This document shows, in pieces, positions 1-5,774 of a DNA stretch of 10,138 bases. Position 1 is the stretch's first letter. Every line of letters begins with the position of its first letter. The notes under the pieces were generated by a model that was not told the DNA's origin, did no database searches, and was given only the letters and a program-made list of their open reading frames with translations. Location of the stretch: NCBI GenBank assembly GCA_018702715.1, contig JABIYQ010000645.1, forward strand, positions 1 through 10,138, read 5' to 3'. This DNA is from Desulfobacula sp. (GTDB lineage: Bacteria; Desulfobacterota; Desulfobacteria; Desulfobacterales; Desulfobacteraceae). The position numbers were made by a program, and so were the translations under genes.

Positions 1-789
1 GCAACCGAAATCCATGAAATTATTATGAATCTGTGTACCAATGCCTATCATGCAATGGAAGGCAAAGGCGGTATTCTAAAAGTGGCTCTAAATAAAAACC
101 AGCCCGGTCCGGATATTATAGTGCCTACAGAAAATTACTGCTGCTTGAGTATTAGTGATACAGGCGCTGGTATTTCTTCAGAGATAATTGATAATATTTT
201 TGATCCGTATTTCACAACTAAAGAACAGGGGAAAGGCTCTGGTCTTGGCCTGTCAGTGATTCATGGTATTGTAAAAAGTTACAAAGGCGCAATTGAGGTT
301 CAAAGTAAGCCTGGCCAAGGAACGGTGTTCAATGTTTTTCTTCCACTAACCGAAAAAAGAGATACTCAGCTATTTGAAATAAAGGACACAGCCAGCAAAT
401 TGGGTAATGAACATATTTTATTTGTAGATGATGAGGATGCAATCGTCAAATTGGGCGTTCGCATGCTACAGCGATTAGGCTATACCGTCACTGGTAGAAC
501 AAGCAGTACAGAAGCATTGGAGGTGTTCGAATCTAATCCTGATAAATTTGATCTTATCATTACAGATATGACCATGCCAATGTTGCTCGGCACTGAGCTT
601 GCACAAAAAGTATTGGAAATTCGACAAGATATACCCATCCTGATTTGTACGGGTTTTAGTGAACAAGTCGATAATAAAATAGCAGAATCATATGGAATAA
701 AAGGCTATATTAACAAACCCATTTTAATGGACGAATTGTCCTCAACGGTCAGAGATCTTCTTGATACTGTGAAAAAAGGAAGACTATAA
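1..789 (+). CDS. Hybrid sensor histidine kinase, C-terminal part (HATPase + receiver), 5'-truncated by window edge
   Basis: The reading frame is open from base 1, so the gene starts upstream; 262 residues are visible. First comes the end of a histidine-kinase ATPase domain: an N box (HEIIMNLCTNAYHAM, nt 13-57), a G1 box (SDTGAGI, nt 154-174), an F-box-like segment (IFDPYFTTK) and a G2 box (GKGSGLGLS, about nt 232-258). A linker follows, then a CheY-like receiver domain from about nt 412: acidic pair DD at nt 427-432, phosphoacceptor Asp in TDMTMP at nt 565-567, conserved Thr at nt 649-651 and Lys in INKP at nt 715-717. All key receiver residues are present, so it should accept phosphate. The dimerisation/His domain and any sensor domain are outside the window. 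No Hpt domain follows the receiver. Stop TAA at 787-789 is followed at once by an in-frame TAG. The signal sensed and any partner regulator are unknown. It is convergent with the insertion sequence and the minus-strand operon. Confidence 0.93.
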   Translation, partial: ATEIHEIIMNLCTNAYHAMEGKGGILKVALNKNQPGPDIIVPTENYCCLSISDTGAGISSEIIDNIFDPYFTTKEQGKGSGLGLSVIHGIVKSYKGAIEVQSKPGQGTVFNVFLPLTEKRDTQLFEIKDTASKLGNEHILFVDDEDAIVKLGVRMLQRLGYTVTGRTSSTEALEVFESNPDKFDLIITDMTMPMLLGTELAQKVLEIRQDIPILICTGFSEQVDNKIAESYGIKGYINKPILMDELSSTVRDLLDTVKKGRL

Positions 790-966
790 TAGAAGCTCAT
801 ATTTTTTATTTTCTTGCAGGATACAGCAGATCGCTTCCTTTTAATGGGGTTTTTGACTGCCTTCAAAAAGATGCAACCCGCTTTATTCAAAATCCATTTT
901 CCTGTAAAGGATGATCTTTTTATATTCAACCAGGACATTAAAGACTGTTTTAAAAACATTTACATA

Positions 967-980
967 GGGTTTCCTGAATA
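967..980 (+). repeat. Terminal inverted repeat of the IS, low-coordinate end (distal to the transposase start)
   Basis: GGGTTTCCTGAATA pairs with the reverse complement of 2605-2618, with mismatches only at positions 2 and 4. It is preceded by TA at 965-966. It lies next to the transposase stop codon (998-1000), as expected for the downstream end of a simple IS. Confidence 0.75.
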
Positions 981-997
981 ATACAAAAATGACCATG

Positions 998-2494
998 CTA
1001 TGCCAGCTGCAGCAATTCTTTCTGCCAAATATTTACACTCTTGCCAATGGATGAAGCGTATTGTCGTTCTCGTATTTGTAAAAACCGCATTGTAAACCGG
1101 GCAAAAAAATTTAAAAGTAAAACCTTCAACCATTTCCCAAAGTTCATTACGAGGAAAACGACAGCAGTGGCGGTTTCGGATGTTTTAGCCAGCTTGCACA
1201 TTATCCTTGATAAACTAAACCGGCGTTTAGCCTGTCTGAACTTTCCTTCAATCGGTATACGATCAATTTCATCCTGCCGAGCCACTTTTCGGTAAGCAGC
1301 CCTTTTTGACAAATCTTTAGGCGGCCTTCCAAGGGGAGGCCCTGATAGGCGTATAACATGCTCCTTGCAAAACTTGATGTTCTTTCGATTTCGATAAATT
1401 TGATCCGCATGAACAGAGGATGGGTAAAATCCGAACCGGCTCTTGTAAGAATGGATTTGCTCAATCAGGTCAACTGACTCATTAAAGTTATTCCAGTCCA
1501 GGCGATCTAAAAAATAATAACCGTCAACCAAACTGGCCGATAGTTTGGCACCGAACTCAGTGGATGCATTGGCTTTACCTCTTTTGATCGGTCGGACATG
1601 AGGCTGAGAAATGCTGACAATTCGATTTTCAATTTTATACTCACGATGATCATACATCCATTGTTGTTGGCGCAAGACCTCATTGATTACCAACAAATTT
1701 TTATATTGAGTTTTATCTAAAGAAAAGAGGCTATGACTGTCTTTGGAGAGTTTATCAATTGTTTTCAGATTCCTTGAAAGATATCCAAGCTGTTTGCGTA
1801 TGGCTTTACGCCTTTTACCTTTTGACACCCTTTTGCTCTTTGCTATGGATAAAAAATTCTTACGTGCTTTTCTCCGATAAGTGCGAGGCTTTTTCTTCAT
1901 TCCAATATGAGGTTCATGGAGGATATCGATGATCTCTTCGCTTTTTTCTCTGGCCTTGTTCAAAAGCTTAAGGTCAGTTGGAAAAGTGATATCAGCAGGA
2001 GCACAGGTCGCATCAACTAAAAGCTTTCCTTTATTTTTTGAAGATGTTTCGCCACCTGATTCAGAATCGTCATTATCATCAGTCTGCTTTTTATTTGCCG
2101 GTTTTGCTTTTCGGGAAATAGCTTCGTTAATTCCACCGACCATGTCTTTGGTTATCCGTTTCCTGAAATGGACAAACATGGTCGGGTGGAAAGGGGTTTT
2201 GTCTCTATATTCTTTAAAACCCAAAAAATATTGGAGATACGGGTTCTCGCGAATCTGTTCTACTGTTTCCTCATCGCTGGTGCCCAACCGCTCTTTTATA
2301 ATGAGAGCACCAAGGGCGACGCGAACAGATTTTGCTGGAGGACCAAATCCCGACCCTTTAAGACTTTTTGAATAGGTGATTTCAAATTTTGTCCAGGGAA
2401 TCAGCTCGGCCAATTTAATCCATCGATTGTCGGGGTTCAACTTACCACCAAAGGGCAAGAAGAATTCTAATTGATTTTGATCGTGTGAGTACAT
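998..2494 (-). CDS. DDE transposase, IS5-superfamily type (DUF772 + DDE_Tnp_1)
   Basis: A 498-residue protein, ATG at 2494 and TAG at 998, that catalyses cut-and-paste transposition of the surrounding element. The N-terminal part (about residues 45-130) resembles the DUF772 domain of IS5/IS1182-like transposases, with the segment TPFHPTMFVHFRKRI at 100-114. A low-complexity acidic/Ser linker (about 138-155) follows, then an RNase H-like catalytic domain. Likely catalytic triad: Asp161 (LLVDAT), Asp364 (VHADQIYRN) and Glu416 (PIEGKFRQAKRRF); the last is the usual E-x6-K-type block. A very basic region (about 200-235) may bind DNA. No frameshift or internal stop is seen, so the enzyme may be active. 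No clear Shine-Dalgarno precedes the ATG, which suits weak transposase expression. The exact IS family is uncertain; the DDE assignment is firm. Confidence 0.9.
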   Translation of the reverse strand: MYSHDQNQLEFFLPFGGKLNPDNRWIKLAELIPWTKFEITYSKSLKGSGFGPPAKSVRVALGALIIKERLGTSDEETVEQIRENPYLQYFLGFKEYRDKTPFHPTMFVHFRKRITKDMVGGINEAISRKAKPANKKQTDDNDDSESGGETSSKNKGKLLVDATCAPADITFPTDLKLLNKAREKSEEIIDILHEPHIGMKKKPRTYRRKARKNFLSIAKSKRVSKGKRRKAIRKQLGYLSRNLKTIDKLSKDSHSLFSLDKTQYKNLLVINEVLRQQQWMYDHREYKIENRIVSISQPHVRPIKRGKANASTEFGAKLSASLVDGYYFLDRLDWNNFNESVDLIEQIHSYKSRFGFYPSSVHADQIYRNRKNIKFCKEHVIRLSGPPLGRPPKDLSKRAAYRKVARQDEIDRIPIEGKFRQAKRRFSLSRIMCKLAKTSETATAVVFLVMNFGKWLKVLLLNFFARFTMRFLQIRERQYASSIGKSVNIWQKELLQLA

Positions 2495-2563
2495 AATTTT
2501 ATTAAAAAAGTGTAAAGGTTTTTAGGTGTTATGTTCAATTTCTCATGCAGTTTCATGTAGAAA

Positions 2564-2592
2564 AATATAACATAATTTACTTAAAAATTCAA
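2564..2592 (-). promoter_or_regulatory. Candidate sigma70-type promoter for the transposase
   Basis: On the minus strand, a -35 like TTGAAT (2587-2592) and a -10 like TATATT (2564-2569) are separated by exactly 17 bp, inside the IS and about 70 bp upstream of the transposase ATG. The region is very AT-rich, so a chance match is possible. Spacing and position support it; there is no experimental evidence. Confidence 0.4.
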
Positions 2593-2604
2593 GCACTTAT
2601 ATGA

Positions 2605-2618
2605 TATTCAGGAAGCTC
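2605..2618 (-). repeat. Terminal inverted repeat of the IS, high-coordinate end (transposase 5' side)
   Basis: On the minus strand this reads GAGCTTCCTGAATA, matching 12 of 14 bases of the repeat at 967-980. TA at 2619-2620 borders it on the outside and matches the TA at 965-966. Confidence 0.75.
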
Positions 2619-2620
2619 TA

Positions 2621-2945
2621 ATTAATTTTTAAATCTGGGGATGAAAAATTTTTCTATACCAGATGTGGTATTTTGAAAATATTCAAAAAGCCCGGATTGG
2701 CGGATGAAGCGCCCGGTAATTTGTCGGATTTGACTACTGACAGATATTGCCAATTTCAGAATGATACAGCTTTCAAAATGGCTGAATTATTGAAACATGA
2801 TAGTAAGTTTCCTGAAAAGAAAAAAAAGCATAGCATCCTAAATCCAGTACCTACCCAGCACATTTTATGGTCTTTCCAGAAACAAAATAGTTTAAAAATA
2901 CTGATCTCCCAGGCAATAAATTGGTGGAAGCGTCAGAACCTGGTT
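2621..2945. other. Intergenic stretch without a supported gene
   Basis: These 325 bp separate the IS from the stop of the lipoate ligase gene. A plus-strand frame opens with a TTG at 2673 and runs to 3026, but it has no ribosome-binding site, has no recognisable motif, is Lys/Asn-rich and runs antisense into the ligase gene, so I do not call it. A small perfect stem, ATACCA/TGGTAT with loop GATG, lies at 2656-2671 and is followed by only a few T residues. It could be a weak terminator or an operator-like palindrome, but it is too short to call. No clear rho-independent terminator for the minus-strand operon was found here; CCAGG/CCTGG at about 2911-2943 pair only across a long loop. Confidence 0.5.
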
Positions 2946-3995
2946 TTAAACTTTAAGTACCTGCATCCAGTCCTCAAAAGTTACTCCTGGCATTTCAAAA
3001 TTCTGTTCAGAATAAAATTCATTTAGTATTTTAACCAGCTGATCTATCGGATGACCCTCAAGGGAGGTGATTAGTTGATCCAAGGTATTATGCGGATAAC
3101 AAAAAATATCTCCTGAAATGGATAACCTTTCAAACCGACCATTATTAACCACAAAATCGGCTCGAATCAGACCACCGACGGTTTTGTGCATCCGGTGTAT
3201 AACCTCAAGGCCCGATCGCACTTTTACCAAACGTCCGGATACTTTTTTCCCTTTCATGTAAAGCCATTTGTCCGCCATCATCTGGGAATCCAGTTCCTGC
3301 ATCTTCTGATTCAGGGGCTCATCTATAACTGAAGGAACAAATGGACCGATCAATTTCTCAAATTCTTCTGCCATTCGCCTGTTCAAACCTGCTTCATCAT
3401 CCAATGTAAGTTCTCTTGCCGCAGCTTCCCTTTTAAGGGTACTTAAATTTTCCTCAATGGTCTTTTTGACTTTATCTCGGAATTTTTCATCTGGTATTTT
3501 TAAGACCCGGGACATGGTTTCATAATCAAAATCGAGAATCAGGTTGCCAACAAAAACGATGCACTCTCCAATCTCTCCAGCACCTGTACCTGAAATTTTT
3601 CGCATCTCCACCACAAGATCATTGACCGGTTTGTACTGTGCCGGGATGCCTATTTGGTTATGAACATTAATAGCAGGCTGCAAAAACTTTTTATAAAACG
3701 TTTCAATACGCCTTGGAACCAAAGAGTTGTCTTTTTTCAGTATGAGCTGAAAAAAGAGTTGGTTGCCGTCCAGGAAAACAGCCCCGCCGCCGACCTCCCG
3801 TCTGAAAATGGGGATATTGTTTTCTTTGCAAAATTCAAGATCCACTTCCTGTTCCAAATCCTGATGAAATCCTATGCAGACATAGGGTGAAGAAGGTGAT
3901 ACCAGACACAACGCCTCTTTTTCCATGAGCGCGAGTGCATGATAAATTAATTGCGTTTCTTTCCAAGGAATTTTCCCCAATTGGTACAAATTCAT
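2946..3995 (-). CDS. lplA: Lipoate-protein ligase A family enzyme (BPL/LplA/LipB fold with C-terminal domain)
   Basis: This 349-residue enzyme should activate lipoate (or octanoate) with ATP and attach it to a lysine of a lipoyl domain. The likely substrate is the GcvH-like protein two genes upstream. Visible: RREVGGGAVFLDGNQ at about residues 65-79, the lipoate/AMP-binding loop of LplA; NDLVV at about 125-129; and RKISGTG at about 132-138, with the catalytic lysine at 133. The C-terminal part (about 245-349, including SISGDIFCYP) resembles the LplA accessory domain needed for both half-reactions, so no separate LplB is required. Odd points: canonical enzymes have HGTLL where this one has VGNLI (about 149-153), and SGN/SGS is SGT. 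I chose ATG 3995 because GGA lies 7 nt upstream; a TTG at 4007 or ATG at 4001 would add 4 or 2 residues. It is the last gene of the minus-strand run, 63 nt after the HdrD-like gene. Confidence 0.88.
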   Translation of the reverse strand: MNLYQLGKIPWKETQLIYHALALMEKEALCLVSPSSPYVCIGFHQDLEQEVDLEFCKENNIPIFRREVGGGAVFLDGNQLFFQLILKKDNSLVPRRIETFYKKFLQPAINVHNQIGIPAQYKPVNDLVVEMRKISGTGAGEIGECIVFVGNLILDFDYETMSRVLKIPDEKFRDKVKKTIEENLSTLKREAAARELTLDDEAGLNRRMAEEFEKLIGPFVPSVIDEPLNQKMQELDSQMMADKWLYMKGKKVSGRLVKVRSGLEVIHRMHKTVGGLIRADFVVNNGRFERLSISGDIFCYPHNTLDQLITSLEGHPIDQLVKILNEFYSEQNFEMPGVTFEDWMQVLKV

Positions 3996-4058
3996 TTTCA
4001 TTTCCAATCATTTCATCATTTAAAATTGTTAGTTGTTTTTAAAGATATTGAAACAGAA

Positions 4059-5249
4059 TCAGTCCTTCTTTACGGAACGATGAATCAGTTCAACGATATC
4101 CAGCACCTCTATCTTGATTTTGTTTCGTCGTGCGTAAGACAATATGGTACGAAGGCATTGCTGACAGGCAGTAACCACTGCATCTGCCCCTGTGGCTAAC
4201 ACTTCATTGATTTTTGTCTCAGCGATTTGTCTGGACAGGTGGGTGTCGATCATCTCCAGATTACCACCCCCGCCACAGCACAGGCATTTATCTCTGTTAT
4301 GTTCCATTTCGATCAAACTGACGCCTGGAATGGCGTTGATGACCTCTCTTGGGGCATCGTATTCCATGCTTCCCCGGCCCAGATCACACGGGTCGTGATA
4401 AGTGATTTTCAGATCAAGCCTTGATAACTCAAGTTGTCCTGTATCAATCAGACTGTTTAAAAACTGGGACACATGATAGATCTCAAATTCTTCAGGGTAA
4501 TACTCCTTCCACATCTGATAGCAGGACGGGCAGGCAAACACCACTTTTTGAGCACCTTTTCGTCTCACGGCCTCTATATTGTGTTGGACAGGATCTTTAA
4601 TGTGATTCCGCAATCCAGCCGCCAATAATGGAAAACCGCAGCACCACTCCTCTTCACCCAGAAGTGTAAAATCGATTTTGGCAGTTTCAAATAGTTGGGT
4701 AAGTGCAATTGGAATTTTTTGGACCATGGGAAAAAATGCAGCCACACATCCAGTAAAATATACAACTTCGGCAGTATCTTTTACATAATAATGGTCCGGG
4801 GGATTCTGCAGGTCGTCCACCCAGTCGACTCGCTCCTTATTATCTTCATCAAATACATTGTGACTTAGGGCAACATTTTCCCGGATCATATTTATCTTTT
4901 CAGGATATGCCCCTGAGCAAACCAAATCCTGGCGAAGAGAAAACCAGATATCCCTAAGCTTAATTCCAGACGGGCATATTTCCTGGCATCTTCCACATAA
5001 GGTGCAACGATAGACAGTCTCACCAAATTTTTTCAATTCTGTCCTTGTGGGTGGTTTTCTACGGGAAAAAAATTGGAATAGCCTGGATTGTGACCTTATC
5101 ATGCCACGCAGGGTATCAAGTCTGTATACACCGGAAAGGCGGCCGTCCTGCAAGGCAGAAACTGCCGGACAAACTTCGGCGCACAACGTGCAATTTGTAC
5201 ACGCTTCCATTTGCAGGATTTCAGGTATGCTGTAATTTTTTAGTACCAT
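4059..5249 (-). CDS. HdrD/GlpC-like iron-sulfur protein (two [4Fe-4S] sites + two CCG domains)
   Basis: A 396-residue cytoplasmic electron-transfer protein with no signal peptide or membrane segment. The N-terminal ferredoxin part has C17-x2-C20-x2-C23-x3-C27 and C82-x2-C85-x2-C88-x3-C92, each ending in Pro, for two [4Fe-4S] clusters. Two CCG (cysteine-rich) domains follow: C168, C203-C204-G, C240-x2-C243; and C288, C324-C325-G, C362-x2-C365. In HdrB/HdrD such motifs bind the non-cubane [4Fe-4S] cluster that acts on disulfides. DsrK, TmcB, GlpC and GlcF share this layout. Length equals typical GlpC, but no GlpA/GlpB or FAD-lactate dehydrogenase gene is near. The gene lies 23 nt after the GcvH-like gene and near a NarI/HdrE-like membrane protein, so an HdrD role is more likely. 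ATG 5249 has only a weak purine-rich leader. The substrate is not proven; a lipoyl disulfide on the neighbour is my inference. Confidence 0.9.
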   Translation of the reverse strand: MVLKNYSIPEILQMEACTNCTLCAEVCPAVSALQDGRLSGVYRLDTLRGMIRSQSRLFQFFSRRKPPTRTELKKFGETVYRCTLCGRCQEICPSGIKLRDIWFSLRQDLVCSGAYPEKINMIRENVALSHNVFDEDNKERVDWVDDLQNPPDHYYVKDTAEVVYFTGCVAAFFPMVQKIPIALTQLFETAKIDFTLLGEEEWCCGFPLLAAGLRNHIKDPVQHNIEAVRRKGAQKVVFACPSCYQMWKEYYPEEFEIYHVSQFLNSLIDTGQLELSRLDLKITYHDPCDLGRGSMEYDAPREVINAIPGVSLIEMEHNRDKCLCCGGGGNLEMIDTHLSRQIAETKINEVLATGADAVVTACQQCLRTILSYARRNKIKIEVLDIVELIHRSVKKD

Positions 5250-5272
5250 GATTTCTTTTTTTTAACTCACGC

Positions 5273-5695
5273 TTAATCCTGATTATACTTTTCAATATCT
5301 TCAAGGAGCCATTTTTCAATTGCATCACGCCCATGGATCAGCTGTTGGACTTCTCCCATGTTATCTGGCTTGATCTTATAGATCCATCCCTCTCCGTAAC
5401 AGTCCCTATTAATGATGGTCGGATCCATTTCGAGTTTTTCGTTTGAGGCCAATATCTCACCGTTCACTGGCGCAAATACCTTGCCTACCCATTTACCAGA
5501 CTCCACTTTTGTAAATTTCTTTCCTTTTTTCAGCCTCTTACCTTCAAAAGGAAGCTGAACAAAAACAATCTCTCCGGCCATTTTTTGGGCAAAATCATCC
5601 ATCCCCATTTTCAGTATATCGTCCTCAACCATGACCCAATAATGGTGTTCTTCGTAAAACAAATTCTCAGGTATGTGGTACCCTTGGATATCCAT
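5273..5695 (-). CDS. gcvH: GcvH-like lipoyl carrier protein
   Basis: A 140-residue protein of the glycine cleavage H-protein family, about the usual length. Family landmarks in order: EEHHYWVMVEDD (about 15-26), the hydrophobic GEIVFVQLP stretch (41-49), the lipoylation site VESGKWVGKVFAPVNGEI (64-81) and the C-terminal YGEGWIYKIKP (100-110). By alignment with ESVK of classical H proteins, Lys68 is the lipoyl lysine. The region before it is unusually basic (KRLKKGKK, 53-60). The symbol names the family only: no gcvT, gcvP or lpd is in the window. The gene sits beside an HdrD-like protein and a lipoate ligase, as lipoyl carriers do in sHdr-LbpA sulfur-oxidation loci, but the sHdr genes are absent. 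A strong Shine-Dalgarno (AAGGAGAGG, 5700-5708) sets the ATG at 5695. In the 79-nt gap upstream, a TATAAT at 5720-5725 (minus) could be the -10 of an internal promoter, but no good -35 accompanies it. Confidence 0.92.
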   Translation of the reverse strand: MDIQGYHIPENLFYEEHHYWVMVEDDILKMGMDDFAQKMAGEIVFVQLPFEGKRLKKGKKFTKVESGKWVGKVFAPVNGEILASNEKLEMDPTIINRDCYGEGWIYKIKPDNMGEVQQLIHGRDAIEKWLLEDIEKYNQD

Positions 5696-5774
5696 CCATC
5701 CTCTCCTTAATCAGGCTATATTATAAGAAAACTTATCATCTGCCATGCTAAAATGTGTATACATCATTCCTTGC

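Larger units (their letters stand above)
967..2618 (-). mobile_element. Complete DDE insertion sequence (IS5-superfamily type, DUF772 transposase), about 1.65 kb
   Basis: A single intact transposase gene (998-2494, minus) is enclosed by imperfect inverted repeats at 967-980 and 2605-2618. Read inward they are GGGTTTCCTGAATA and GAGCTTCCTGAATA, 12 of 14 identical. A TA dinucleotide flanks each end (965-966 and 2619-2620), consistent with a 2-bp target duplication. The transposase stop lies 17 bp inside one repeat, and the start is 110 bp inside the other, leaving room for a promoter. The total of 1652 bp fits a 498-residue transposase. Family placement within IS5/IS1182-like elements is inferred from the protein, not from a database. 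The element sits between two converging transcription units and does not interrupt a gene I can recognise. Confidence 0.82.

Noticed and set aside
705..959. Minus-strand frame overlapping the end of the kinase gene
   Set aside because: Mostly antisense to the receiver-domain coding sequence, basic and low in complexity, with a stop codon directly upstream of its start.
793..981. Open frame downstream of the kinase, in the same frame as the kinase, running into the IS end
   Set aside because: It has no start codon with a ribosome-binding site (the first ATG is at 844) and no family I recognise, and joining the flanks across the IS gives an early stop, so it does not reveal a disrupted gene.
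2673..3026. Plus-strand frame of 117 codons starting at TTG in the gap next to the ligase gene
   Set aside because: No ribosome-binding site, no recognisable motif, Lys/Asn-rich composition, and its last third is antisense to the lipoate ligase gene.
4059..5249. Reading the Fe-S protein as GlpC of anaerobic glycerol-3-phosphate dehydrogenase
   Set aside because: Same length and clusters, but no GlpA/GlpB genes are nearby, and the GcvH-like and NarI-like neighbours fit an HdrD/TmcB/DsrK-type role better.
5273..5695. A normal glycine cleavage operon
   Set aside because: Only an H-like protein and a ligase are present; no GcvT, GcvP or dihydrolipoamide dehydrogenase sequence is in the window.
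5712..5740. TATAAT on the minus strand and a small ATAAG/CTTAT stem upstream of the GcvH-like gene
   Set aside because: No acceptable -35 at 16-18 bp and the stem is only 5 bp; it is noted in the gene entry but not called as a promoter.
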